A stretch of 64,000 nt of DNA from the NCBI GenBank assembly GCA_045616445.1, contig JAZLGR010000030.1:65198-129197 (forward strand). Direction: 5' to 3'. The first letter of the stretch is position 1. Each line of letters opens with the position of its first letter. Positions 8,945-16,884 of this stretch are shown piece by piece. This DNA comes from Fimousia sp045616445. GTDB lineage: Bacteria; Bacillota; Clostridia; Lachnospirales; Lachnospiraceae. The notes below the pieces were generated by a model. The model saw nothing but the letters and a program-made list of their open reading frames with translations, did no database searches and was not told the DNA's origin. Position numbers and translations under genes: made by a program.

Positions 8945-10477
8945 CTACAGAGTATTAAATCTCTGATTTTTTTCTCTAAGTACTAATTTATAACCATACA
9001 TTGCTTCGAAGAATTCATCATAGCGCTTGATGAAGTTCTTTTCTAAAATTCCATCAGATAAGGAGTTTACAGTAATGCGGAACTCTTCATCTCTGATTGC
9101 AGTTTTCACTGTATCAAACTTCTGACAGTGGGCCACATCAATGATGTTCGCAATACCAAGAAGCACTGCAAGCTTTCCGATGGTTACCTTCTCCTGACGG
9201 GTGTAGTCCTGTCCGCCGATATAATCCATAAATGTATCGTAATCCATCTTGTGACAGCGGATGATCTCGCCGATAATCTTACGTTCTCTTCCGGAAAGGC
9301 CAACGATTTCAGAACGTTTTACAATGTAAGCGGAAATCTTGGTGGAGTCATCCATGGAAATATAGGTTCCCACGTTGTGAAGCAGTGCTGCAATCTTGAG
9401 ATAGAGCTGTTCTCTCTCAGTAAGAACTGCGGATTTTGTCAGTCCACGGAATAATATCTGTCCCAGTTTTTCCACATAATAGTTATGTTCTGTGGCAGTG
9501 ATATATCGTTTCATGATCTTCACTACTTCTGTCTCAATATCCTTCTTGAAGTCATGGGCACCGCGGATATAACGGTTGTCGATGGCATGCTCATAAGCAA
9601 TACCGTCATTCATCTCAATACCGGAAATCCATGCTTCACTTGCGCCGATCTTCTTGAAGAATTCTTCACAAATGATAACCGCTGGCATTAAGATGTCGGC
9701 ATCTTCGGTAAAGGATAAATTCTGGCTTAATGTCTTACGCGCTTTCTTACATAACTTTAAGAACTTGTCTGCATTTAACACATCGCCCTTCTTGCTCTTC
9801 CAAGCCGGCTGAGTGAGGAATAAATCCCCTGCGATGATCAATGTTTTCAGATTCAGGTCATTTAAGAATACACTTTCCAATTCGTTGAAACGGTAGGAAA
9901 TCATCTCACGAATCAGAACTGTCTGTTCCTCGCGGGAATATCCTGTTTCGTGGAGCCACTCTCTTAACAGAAGGGTTCCTAAGGAAATGTTCTGTGTCAG
10001 CACCAGTTCTCCACCACTTACGATGGTGACACGAAGCTTTCCTGGGCTGGCATCTAAGATAACTGCTCCATCCTTACCTATCTCTTCAAATTTTGGATTG
10101 GACACGACCCCTTTATAGATCAGGAAGCTTTGCTGTGGGCTTGTAACGACCTGAACATCATAACCGGTTGCCATCTTAATCTGGTTTAAGATAAAATGCT
10201 GATTCTTTGCTTCACGGATTGCAGTACCGCCATATACCATAACCTGTTCTGCACCGAATTCAGCAATCAGTCTTTTTAATTTTTCTATTTTCTTACAAAG
10301 CTTACGGATCATACCGTTGGAAATACTTCCTGTGCGGATCGTATCTTTACCGATCAGAAGTTTCTCCTTCACTTTGTTAAGCAACGTCATTTCGCCGGAT
10401 CCATTCACCTGATAAATAGTAAGTGTGGTTTCATAGGATCCGATGGTAATCGCTGCAAATACATGTAGTCTGCTCAT
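8945..10477 (-). CDS. Ppx/GppA-family protein with degenerate catalytic motifs
   Basis: 510 residues with the layout of exopolyphosphatase/pppGpp phosphohydrolase: an ASKHA-fold phosphatase domain (about 1-300) and a C-terminal HD-like domain (about 310-505). The catalytic motifs are altered. The first phosphate loop reads AAITIGSYE, with Thr11 where the family has Asp. The catalytic Glu position (GxEE or SEQ in relatives) is Gln115 in TSPQQSF. The second loop DIGGGS reads DASPGK (142-147). The HD motif reads LLHNVG with Asn368. The downstream SLGTLLLRE segment and overall length are normal. Known Ppx enzymes degrade polyphosphate; this one probably cannot. Its position directly before ppk suggests a binding or regulatory role on polyphosphate or on Ppk (inference). 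The start has an AGGAGG site. Confidence 0.82.
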   Translation of the reverse strand: MSRLHVFAAITIGSYETTLTIYQVNGSGEMTLLNKVKEKLLIGKDTIRTGSISNGMIRKLCKKIEKLKRLIAEFGAEQVMVYGGTAIREAKNQHFILNQIKMATGYDVQVVTSPQQSFLIYKGVVSNPKFEEIGKDGAVILDASPGKLRVTIVSGGELVLTQNISLGTLLLREWLHETGYSREEQTVLIREMISYRFNELESVFLNDLNLKTLIIAGDLFLTQPAWKSKKGDVLNADKFLKLCKKARKTLSQNLSFTEDADILMPAVIICEEFFKKIGASEAWISGIEMNDGIAYEHAIDNRYIRGAHDFKKDIETEVVKIMKRYITATEHNYYVEKLGQILFRGLTKSAVLTEREQLYLKIAALLHNVGTYISMDDSTKISAYIVKRSEIVGLSGRERKIIGEIIRCHKMDYDTFMDYIGGQDYTRQEKVTIGKLAVLLGIANIIDVAHCQKFDTVKTAIRDEEFRITVNSLSDGILEKNFIKRYDEFFEAMYGYKLVLREKNQRFNTL

Positions 10478-10528
10478 TGTAGTCCTCCTTAAGTTCTACA
10501 TCGTATTCTCATCATAATTCCAAAGCAT

Positions 10529-10534
10529 ATTATA
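10529..10534 (-). promoter_or_regulatory. Extended -10 element upstream of the ppx-like/ppk operon
   Basis: TATAAT on the minus strand, preceded by TG and one base (extended -10). It lies 52 bases before the ppx-like start codon and just downstream of the lysA terminator. No good -35 box is seen. Confidence 0.45.
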
Positions 10535-10550
10535 ACACATATAATGTAAA

Positions 10551-10575
10551 AAGGAGTTCCAGATTGGAACTCCTT
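10551..10575 (-). terminator. lysA terminator
   Basis: Stem AAGGAGTTCC/GGAACTCCTT with a 5-base loop. On the minus strand it is followed by TTTTTAC. The same stem sequence is used by the aldolase terminator at 12198-12222. Confidence 0.85.
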
Positions 10576-10606
10576 ACATAAATTTTACTTATAGATTAAG
10601 TCTAAA

Positions 10607-11866
10607 TTATAATTCCACGTTCCAGAAATCGCCTAAAGTTGCAAAATAATCTTCTGGAGTTTCTGCACGACGGATCATCTTTGTGCTGCCATCTTCTCTT
10701 AATAAGATTTCAGCGGAACGTAAACGTCCATTGTAGTTGTAACCCATGGAGAATCCGTGAGCACCTGCATCGTGGATGAATAATAAATCACCTTTTTCAA
10801 TTTCTGGTAACATACGGTCCACTGCGAATTTATCACAGTTTTCACATAAGGAACCTACAACGTCATACTTATGATCGCAAGGTGCATCTTCTTTACCCAT
10901 AACAGTGATATGGTGGTAAGCACCGTAGATTGCTGGTCTCATTAAGTTTGCTGCACAGGCATCCACACCGATGTATTCTTTGTGTGTATGTTTTTCATGG
11001 ATTGCTTTTGTAATAAGCGCGCCATTCGGTGCTAACATATAACGTCCCAATTCTGTGAAAATCTTCACATCGCCAAGTCCGGCTGGAACTAATACTTCTT
11101 CAAATGCTTTTCTTACACCTTCACCGATGACAAAGATATCATTTGGTTCTTTGTCTGGTGTGTAAGGGACACCAACACCACCGGAGAGGTTAATGAAGGA
11201 GAGAGATACGCCTGTTTCTTCTTTGAGCTCTACTGCGATTTCAAAAAGAATTCTTGCAAGTGCTGGATAGTATTCGTTGGATACAGTATTACTTGCAAGG
11301 AAAGCATGGATACCGAATTCCTTACAGCCTTCTTCCTTTAATCTCTTATAAGCTTCGGTAAGCTGAGGTCTTGTCATACCATATTTTGCATCGCCTGGGT
11401 TATCCATGATGTCTGTACCAAGTTCGAATACCCCACCTGGATTGAAACGACAGGAGATGGTTTCTGGAATACCACATGTTTCCTTTAAGAAATCGATATG
11501 TGTGATGTCATCTAAGTTTATGATACCGCCTAATTCACGACATTTGATGAATTCTTCTGCTGGTGTTTCGTTGGAAGAGAACATGATATTCTTGCCTGTG
11601 ATGCCACATTTTTCAGACATCATCAGTTCTGTTAAGGAAGAACAGTCTGTTCCGCAGCCTTCTTCTTCTAAAATCTTTAAGATTGTTGGGTTTGGAGTTG
11701 CTTTTACTGCGAAATATTCTTTGAATCCCTTATTCCAGGAAAATGCTTTGAATAAATTTCTAGCTGTCTGTCTGATTCCTGCTTCATCATATAAATGAAA
11801 TGGAGTAGGATACTGCTGGCAGATTGCTTCTAACTGATCTTTTTTGATAAATGGAATTTTTGCCAT
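10607..11866 (-). CDS. lysA: Diaminopimelate decarboxylase-like PLP enzyme (fold type III)
   Basis: Expected to decarboxylate meso-diaminopimelate to lysine, the last step of lysine synthesis. 419 residues: an alanine-racemase-like barrel with the PLP lysine in YFAVKATPNP (about residue 53), the glycine-rich phosphate loop NLSGGVGVPY, ELGRYMLAP (EPGR region), and the C-terminal LCENCDKFAVDR, which stands where other family members have C-E-S-x-D. The HxHIGSQ motif of classical LysA reads IHAFLASNT. This variant pattern is, as I recall it, shared by a clostridial subgroup also called LysA, so the substrate is less certain than the fold. Ribosome binding site GAGGAG. Its promoter carries a perfect palindrome (see 11933-11944). 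Confidence 0.82.
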   Translation of the reverse strand: MAKIPFIKKDQLEAICQQYPTPFHLYDEAGIRQTARNLFKAFSWNKGFKEYFAVKATPNPTILKILEEEGCGTDCSSLTELMMSEKCGITGKNIMFSSNETPAEEFIKCRELGGIINLDDITHIDFLKETCGIPETISCRFNPGGVFELGTDIMDNPGDAKYGMTRPQLTEAYKRLKEEGCKEFGIHAFLASNTVSNEYYPALARILFEIAVELKEETGVSLSFINLSGGVGVPYTPDKEPNDIFVIGEGVRKAFEEVLVPAGLGDVKIFTELGRYMLAPNGALITKAIHEKHTHKEYIGVDACAANLMRPAIYGAYHHITVMGKEDAPCDHKYDVVGSLCENCDKFAVDRMLPEIEKGDLLFIHDAGAHGFSMGYNYNGRLRSAEILLREDGSTKMIRRAETPEDYFATLGDFWNVEL

Positions 11867-11932
11867 AATGTTTTCTCCTCTTCTATATATAATATATCTT
11901 TTCCTTTTTATTAGTTTAAAAATGCACTAGTC

Positions 11933-11944
11933 TTACTATAGTAA
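11933..11944. promoter_or_regulatory. Palindrome over the lysA -10 box
   Basis: TTACTATAGTAA is a perfect 12-bp inverted repeat covering the -10 box. This position fits a repressor operator, but the palindrome partly coincides with promoter sequence and could be chance. Confidence 0.35.
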
Positions 11945-11963
11945 AGCAGAAAAACAATGTCAA
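11935..11963 (-). promoter_or_regulatory. lysA promoter
   Basis: On the minus strand TTGACA (11958-11963) and TATAGT (11935-11940) are separated by 17 bases, a near-consensus vegetative promoter. The expected leader is about 60 bases, too short for a lysine riboswitch. Confidence 0.75.
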
Positions 11964-12012
11964 CAAACTATCACTTAATTTTTGAAGGTTTCGCAGTCGG
12001 ATTATTCATATA

Positions 12013-12041
12013 TTGAATCATTTGTCAAAGATTGGTATAAT
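12013..12041 (+). promoter_or_regulatory. Strong promoter with no gene behind it
   Basis: TTGAAT (12013-12018), a 17-base spacer and TATAAT (12036-12041) with a TG extension. It points away from lysA, and the next annotated genes on both sides lie on the minus strand. It reads into the candidate small RNA. Confidence 0.7.
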
Positions 12042-12047
12042 AATTAT

Positions 12048-12144
12048 GTATAGCACTTCGCATATGTGTTAACAGTAACGGGGAGCTGTATAGATCGAAC
12101 GTTTTATATTAGTAAAAAGGTCAGAGATTATCTCTGACCTTTTT
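12048..12144 (+). ncRNA. Candidate small RNA, about 97 nt
   Basis: A near-consensus promoter starts a transcript expected at about 12048, and a strong terminator ends it at 12144. Between them there is no reading frame longer than a few codons. Possible structure: TATAGC near the 5' end can pair with GCTGTATA (a one- or two-base bulge), leaving a GGGGAG stretch partly free. No known RNA family is recognised. Confidence 0.5.
12114..12144. terminator. Terminator of the candidate small RNA
   Basis: A 14-bp stem AAAAAGGTCAGAGA/TCTCTGACCTTTTT around a 3-base loop, with T-runs in both directions. A second imperfect inverted repeat (GGAAAACTATG/CATAGTTTCC, 12154-12183) follows without a T-run. Confidence 0.85.
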
Positions 12145-12197
12145 GCATGATATGGAAAACTATGGTACGGTAACATAGTTTCCTAATGCCATAAAAA

Positions 12198-12222
12198 AAG
12201 GAGTTCCTTTAAGGAACTCCTT
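12198..12222 (-). terminator. fba terminator
   Basis: AAGGAGTTCCTT/AAGGAACTCCTT inverted repeat followed on the minus strand by seven T residues. Confidence 0.87.
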
Positions 12223-12256
12223 ACATTATTTAAGTAGAAATCTAAAATTCTAAGAA

Positions 12257-13123
12257 TTAAGCCTGACCAACAGATCCGAATAATTCCATCTTTTCGATTA
12301 CTGTAGCTTTGATTCCAGCAACACCTGGAGCTAATAATTTACGAGGATCAAATCCTTTACCTTCTAAGTCTTTACCAGCTTCGATGTACTTACGAACTTC
12401 TGCCTGGAATGCTAACTGACATTCTGTGTTAACGTTAACTTTGGAAACACCTAATTCGATTGCTTTTCTTACCTGTTCAGCTGGGATACCTGTACCACCG
12501 TGTAATACTAATGGCATATCGCCTGTCTGCTGCTGAATAGCATCTAATGTTTCGAAGCTTAATCCAGCCCAGTTTTCTGGGTATTTACCATGGATGTTAC
12601 CGATACCTGCTGCTAACATAGATACGCCTAAGTCAGCGATTGTTTTACATTCGATTGGATCTGCACATTCGCCAGCGCCAACAACACCGTCTTCTTCTCC
12701 ACCGATAGAACCAACTTCTGCTTCTAAAGAAAGACCTAACTGTTCTGTAACGTGAACTAATTCAGTTGTTTTTGCTAAGTTTTCTTCGAATGGGAAGTGA
12801 GAACCGTCGAACATTACGGAAGAGAAACCAGCTTTGATACATTTGTAGCATCCTTCGTAGCTGCCGTGGTCTAAGTGAAGAGCTACAGGAACAGTGATGT
12901 TAAGTTCGTTGATTAAACCATTAACCATACCAACAACTGTTGTGTAACCGCCCATGTATTTACCAGCACCTTCAGATACACCTAAGATAACTGGAGACTG
13001 TTTTTCCTGAGCTACTTCTAAGATAGCTTTTGTCCATTCTAAGTTGTTGATGTTGAACTGACCTACTGCATAGTGGCCTGCTTTAGCTTTCTGTAACATT
13101 TCTTTTGCTGAAACTAATCCCAT
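12257..13123 (-). CDS. fba: Fructose-bisphosphate aldolase, class II
   Basis: Zinc-dependent cleavage of fructose 1,6-bisphosphate to dihydroxyacetone phosphate and glyceraldehyde 3-phosphate. 288 residues. Metal ligands and catalytic Asp are visible in LHLDHGSYE, GNIHGKYP and LVLHGGTGIP; the phosphate site is in GVSKVNVNTE. I place the start at the ATG at 13123 because GGAGGAAT lies just before it and the homologous N-terminus begins MGLVSAKEML; the frame is open further upstream to an ATG at 13159 that lacks a site. Strong codon bias as in nifJ. Monocistronic, with its own promoter and terminator. Confidence 0.96.
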   Translation of the reverse strand: MGLVSAKEMLQKAKAGHYAVGQFNINNLEWTKAILEVAQEKQSPVILGVSEGAGKYMGGYTTVVGMVNGLINELNITVPVALHLDHGSYEGCYKCIKAGFSSVMFDGSHFPFEENLAKTTELVHVTEQLGLSLEAEVGSIGGEEDGVVGAGECADPIECKTIADLGVSMLAAGIGNIHGKYPENWAGLSFETLDAIQQQTGDMPLVLHGGTGIPAEQVRKAIELGVSKVNVNTECQLAFQAEVRKYIEAGKDLEGKGFDPRKLLAPGVAGIKATVIEKMELFGSVGQA

Positions 13124-13192
13124 AATTCTAATTCCTCCATATATAATGATAGTTTGCAATAATAATCTACTCCTATGTAGATATCTGATTAT

Positions 13193-13221
13193 ATTATACA
13201 GTAGAACAATCTAATTGAAAA
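13193..13221 (-). promoter_or_regulatory. fba promoter
   Basis: TTTTCA (13216-13221), 17-base spacer, TATAAT (13193-13198) directly preceded by TG, on the minus strand. Confidence 0.6.
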
Positions 13222-13270
13222 GTATTTTTTCGTTTGTATAAATACAACCTTCTATGCATATATTCAATAC

Positions 13271-13705
13271 TTAAATCGTATTACTGTTGTCATCTAAGTA
13301 CTGAATCATCCCCGGTCCCAGCTCATCTGTTGGACGTGCGATAAAACCGTGCTTGATGTAGAACATCTCTCGATTCTTTGCGCACATCAGATCCAACATC
13401 ATCTCTGTACCTGGTTCGCGGATGGAGAGACAGTAGTTTCGAAGTTCCTGCAGAATACGCTTTCCAATTCCCATCCCCTGATAATCCGGTGATACCAGAA
13501 GATCCTGAATATAGCAGATTACGGAACCATCCCCGACGATTCGTCCCATGCCGGCCGGACGTCTGCCATCGTATGCTACAACAATAAACAGGCTGTTATC
13601 AAGTGCTTTCTGGGCCTGGGTTTTTGATAGTTTTTTCCAATGAACGGATGCGCGCAGTTTTAAATAAGTGTCCACATCCAGATTATTCTTAATTAATGTA
13701 ATCAT
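13271..13705 (-). CDS. GNAT-family N-acetyltransferase
   Basis: 144 residues forming one GNAT domain. The acetyl-CoA pyrophosphate loop (motif A) is visible in DLLVSPDYQGMGIGKRILQEL as Q-G-M-G-I-G, after the strand VICYIQDLLV, and the C-terminal part has REMFYIKHGFIARPTDELG. The acceptor substrate cannot be told. Ribosome binding site GAAGGAAGG upstream of ATG 13705. It is separated from fba by 147 bp and from the divergent PAP2 gene by 187 bp of AT-rich sequence in which I see only TATAAT-like boxes. Confidence 0.88.
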   Translation of the reverse strand: MITLIKNNLDVDTYLKLRASVHWKKLSKTQAQKALDNSLFIVVAYDGRRPAGMGRIVGDGSVICYIQDLLVSPDYQGMGIGKRILQELRNYCLSIREPGTEMMLDLMCAKNREMFYIKHGFIARPTDELGPGMIQYLDDNSNTI

Positions 13706-13892
13706 AGGTCTGCTTTCCTTCCTTCACCACATCTGGGAATAAAGGGCGGATTCCTTTCAATAGATTCTTACTCTTTATAATATCACATTCCAGTAAAAAG
13801 GTCACACGCATCTTTTGAAAATCAGAAAGATATGTTAAAATTAATGCATAATTATAATAATAATATGAATGAAACACATAAGGAGACTTATT

Positions 13893-14483
13893 ATGGTAGA
13901 TATTATAACATCCATTGATTTTTTCTTTTTGCATTTGATACAAAACCATGTAGTAAGGGAGTCACTCACACCGGCACTTAAGGTATTTACCACCATTGGC
14001 AACGCCGGTATGATCTGGATTCTCATCGGTATTCTGCTGGTGATCAACAAGCGAACAAGAAAGGTAGGCGTGGTATTCCTAATCTTTCTGGCCATCGAAC
14101 ACTACGGTGTGAACACGACCATCAAGCATTATGTGAACCGCCCAAGACCATTTATCCAGGATTCCACGGTACCACTGCTCATTAAGGCGCCAACGAGTAC
14201 TTCCTTCCCATCGGGTCACACCAGCTCTTCCTTCTTCAGTGCTACTTTCCTGTACCGCTACAAGAAGTATCTTGGTGTCCCAGCCATTTTGCTGGCTGTC
14301 ATCATCGCCTTTAGCCGCATGTACTTCTTCGTTCATTTTCCAACAGATGTCCTTGTTGGCATGATTGAAGGTATTCTCCTTGGCATCATCGGTTCCTTCG
14401 TTCTTCACCTTGTGTTAAACCGTCCGATCAAGACGAAGATCGATCAGAAACGTGCCGCTCGTGCAGCAAAAAAAGAAGCATAA
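13893..14483 (+). CDS. PAP2-family membrane phosphatase
   Basis: 196 residues, integral membrane. The three phosphatase motifs are present: KHYVNRPRP, PSGHTSSSF and SRMYFFVHFPTDVL, with the catalytic histidines in the last two. Such enzymes dephosphorylate undecaprenyl pyrophosphate or phosphatidic acid/phosphatidylglycerol phosphate; which one is unknown here. About five to six membrane segments, with a basic C-terminal tail rich in Lys and Arg. The ATG at 13893 is chosen because AAGGAG precedes it; a frame-open ATG at 13869 has no site. The stop codon coincides with the first bases of the 130-bp repeat element. Confidence 0.9.
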   Translation: MVDIITSIDFFFLHLIQNHVVRESLTPALKVFTTIGNAGMIWILIGILLVINKRTRKVGVVFLIFLAIEHYGVNTTIKHYVNRPRPFIQDSTVPLLIKAPTSTSFPSGHTSSSFFSATFLYRYKKYLGVPAILLAVIIAFSRMYFFVHFPTDVLVGMIEGILLGIIGSFVLHLVLNRPIKTKIDQKRAARAAKKEA

Positions 14484-14610
14484 AAAAGTGTGCTTCGCAC
14501 ACTTCGCGCCCGAGCGGAATGCGAAGCATTAACTACCACTCCGCGAGGTGCGCATCCAACCCGGAGGGTTTTTTAATATACAGAAAACGAAGTTTCCTGT
14601 ATATTAAAAA
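14481..14610 (+). repeat. Structured 130-bp repeat element, copy 1
   Basis: Identical to 29571-29699 except for one extra A (CCAACCC versus CCACCC). Hairpins in order: GTGTGC/GCACAC; GCGGA/TCCGC enclosing AATGC/GCATT; AACCC/GGGTT followed by T6; and TTAATATACAG/CTGTATATTAA with a 4-bp inner extension. It abuts the PAP2 stop codon. No coding capacity. Confidence 0.9.
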
Positions 14611-14611
14611 T

Positions 14612-14646
14612 AAACAGGCAGTCCCACCTTCGTGAACTGCCTGTTT
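14612..14646. terminator. Terminator between PAP2 and ALDH genes
   Basis: AAACAGGCAGT/ACTGCCTGTTT, 11 bp, with T-runs in both directions. It ends the minus-strand run that begins at the ClC gene. Confidence 0.88.
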
Positions 14647-14661
14647 TTATATGCATATATT

Positions 14662-15987
14662 CTATTTTGATCTCATCAATCGTCTTAATAATGGCATCTT
14701 ATTCTTGTCATATGGCGGGAATTTCAGCTTCACCTCGGTGACGGAACGCTTCTTCATGATTCCTTTGATGTTGGAGAAGGTATCATAACCGGCTTTTCCA
14801 TGGTATCTTCCGATACCGCTGTTGCCTACGCCGCCAACAGGAATGAACGGGGTTGTTCCCTGAATCATAATGTCATTGATGCAGACACTGCCGCAGCGAT
14901 AATTGTTCTTGATATAGTCTTCATGACTGCGCTCTCTTGTAAAGAGATAACAGGCCGGTGGAGACGGAAATCGCTCAATTACCTCGATGGCTTCGTCGAA
15001 GCCTTCATAAGTGATGATCGGCAGGATTGGTCCGAAGATCTCATCCTTCATCATCTCAGAACAGAAGGAATCCTCTTCAACCACTGTTGGGGAAATCTTC
15101 AGATTGACCGTGTCAAATTCTCCGCCAAGGATAATCGTCTGATGCTCGATCAGATCCAGCAGGCGGAAGAAATGGAACAGATTGATGATTTTCCCATAAT
15201 CCGGACTATTCACCGGATTCTCCCCATAGAACTCCTTGATATAATGATCGATATATCTAATAAATTCTTTCTTTTTCTTCTTTGGAACGAGAACATATTC
15301 CGGCGCCAGTGAATTCTGTCCACAGTTGATAAACTTACCATAGACAATACGCTTTGCTGCAACCTCCAAATTGCAGTTTTCATCCACAATGGCCGGTGTT
15401 TTTCCACCCATCTGCAAGCACACCGGTGTCATCTGCTGGGCTGCCTTCTCAAGAACGATTCTTCCAACACGGGTACTGCCACAATAAAAGATAAAATCAA
15501 ACTTTTTATCCAGCAGATCCATGGTTGCTTCCGGTCCACCGGTAAATACACGCACACGGGAAGTATGGAAATTCTCAGTCAGCATTTTCTTGATGACCTG
15601 TTCACAGTGGGAAGATACCTCGGATGGCTTGATGGTTACCACATTGCCAGCCGCCCAGGCATTGATCAGCGGAATCAGACTCAGCTGAAATGGGAAGGTC
15701 CATGGCGTAATGATCAGAACTCTTCCGTAGGGTTCTCTGGTTACTGTGCTGACTGCCGGCATATGAAACAGCGGGGTAGGCAGCGTTTTCTCTAACATCC
15801 AGCTTTTCAGATATTTCAATGTGTAATTAATTTCGTTATAGATCAGCCCAATCTCCGTGGAATAACACTCAAAAGGCGGTTTGCCCAGATCCTCATAGAG
15901 GGCATCCATCATCTCTTTTTCGTATTCCTTTACCACGTCTCGAAGCTTGATCAGAAGAGAAACACGTTCTCTGTAATCCATATCCAT
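14662..15987 (-). CDS. Aldehyde dehydrogenase-family protein lacking the catalytic residues
   Basis: 441 residues, closest in layout to class 3 aldehyde dehydrogenases. Fold motifs are kept: KPSEVSSHC, FTGGPEATM, CGSTRVGR, DEIFGPILP and the C-terminal GGVGNSGIGRYHG. The catalytic set is not. PWNFP reads PWTFP (Thr97 for the oxyanion-hole Asn), LELGGK reads LQMGGK (Gln192 for the general-base Glu), and GQTC reads GQNS (Ser226 for the nucleophilic Cys). Spacings 95 and 34 match those of ALDH3A1 (114, 209, 243), so the alignment is secure. Oxidation of aldehydes is unlikely; nucleotide binding or a structural role is possible. The C-terminus is basic. It is the last gene of the addBA-methyltransferase-hslO run, 18 bp after hslO. 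Confidence 0.85.
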   Translation of the reverse strand: MDMDYRERVSLLIKLRDVVKEYEKEMMDALYEDLGKPPFECYSTEIGLIYNEINYTLKYLKSWMLEKTLPTPLFHMPAVSTVTREPYGRVLIITPWTFPFQLSLIPLINAWAAGNVVTIKPSEVSSHCEQVIKKMLTENFHTSRVRVFTGGPEATMDLLDKKFDFIFYCGSTRVGRIVLEKAAQQMTPVCLQMGGKTPAIVDENCNLEVAAKRIVYGKFINCGQNSLAPEYVLVPKKKKKEFIRYIDHYIKEFYGENPVNSPDYGKIINLFHFFRLLDLIEHQTIILGGEFDTVNLKISPTVVEEDSFCSEMMKDEIFGPILPIITYEGFDEAIEVIERFPSPPACYLFTRERSHEDYIKNNYRCGSVCINDIMIQGTTPFIPVGGVGNSGIGRYHGKAGYDTFSNIKGIMKKRSVTEVKLKFPPYDKNKMPLLRRLMRSK

Positions 15988-16005
15988 TGATTATATCACT
16001 CCATC

Positions 16006-16884
16006 CTATCTGGCTTTTTCAAGCATCTGTTTCAAATCTTCAATGGTATATACATAGTTTGTATTGCAGAACTGGCAGTTTACTTCGATTGGTTCTCCTT
16101 CTGCAATCATATCCTTCAGTTCTGCCTCGCCAACACTGATGACGATTCCTTCGACACGCTCACGGCTGCAGTTACATTTGAACTGGACCGGCATCTCGTC
16201 ATGGATAGTCAGTGGTCCAAGGAGGCTTTCTAACATCTCTTCTAAAGTTTTGCCCTTGTCAAGCTCGGTTGTCACTGAAGTGAATGCACCAAGCTTCTTT
16301 TCTAATTCGTCGATGACTTCATCTTCTGCAAATGGCATGAGCTGGATGATAAATCCACCTGCCTGACGAACAACATCCTCTTCTTTTTCCATTAAAACGC
16401 CTAACGCAACGGAGGATGGCACCTGTTCGCTGGTTGCAAAATAGTAAGTTAAGTCTTCTGCGATTTCGCCGGAAACCAAGTGGGTCTGGCCGATGTATGG
16501 CTCTTTTAAGCCGATTTCACGGATGATACTCATCACGCCAAGATCTAACGCCTTTGCCACATCGATCTTACCGTCACTTTCCCTTGCAGGAAGGATGACA
16601 TTCGGATTCTTCACATAGCCCTTTACGTTGCCGTGGATGTCTGCTGTCACAAGCATGCCCTGAATTGGTCCCTGACAGTCTACCTTGATCGTTACCAGAT
16701 CATCTTCATTCTTGCCCATGGCACCCATCATAAGGCCTGCTGTTAAGAGTCTTCCAAGGGCTGCAGTTGCAACACGGCTTGTGTTATGGCCTGCCCTTGC
16801 AGTTTCTACAGTATCCTTTGTATAAGCAGCAAAAAATCGAATCTGGTCATTTGCTGCGGTTCCTCTGATCATATAATCTTTCAT
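16006..16884 (-). CDS. hslO: Redox-regulated chaperone Hsp33
   Basis: Holdase chaperone activated by oxidation and heat. 292 residues, normal length, with an N-terminal substrate-binding domain (GRLLTAGLMMGAM, TVKVDCQGPIQG-like ITIKVDCQGPIQG region) and the C-terminal zinc switch CNC...CQFC with four cysteines (about residues 239-275). Its ATG directly follows the stop of the methyltransferase gene, with its AAAGGAGC ribosome binding site inside that gene, which suggests translational coupling. Confidence 0.95.
   Translation of the reverse strand: MKDYMIRGTAANDQIRFFAAYTKDTVETARAGHNTSRVATAALGRLLTAGLMMGAMGKNEDDLVTIKVDCQGPIQGMLVTADIHGNVKGYVKNPNVILPARESDGKIDVAKALDLGVMSIIREIGLKEPYIGQTHLVSGEIAEDLTYYFATSEQVPSSVALGVLMEKEEDVVRQAGGFIIQLMPFAEDEVIDELEKKLGAFTSVTTELDKGKTLEEMLESLLGPLTIHDEMPVQFKCNCSRERVEGIVISVGEAELKDMIAEGEPIEVNCQFCNTNYVYTIEDLKQMLEKAR

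Noticed and set aside
11867..12012. Lysine riboswitch upstream of lysA
   Set aside because: The leader after the promoter is only about 60 bases, too short for an L-box.
13689..13949. An 86-codon minus-strand frame between the acetyltransferase and PAP2 genes
   Set aside because: AT-rich translation of Tyr, Asn and Ile, overlapping both neighbours' starts, with no ribosome binding site.
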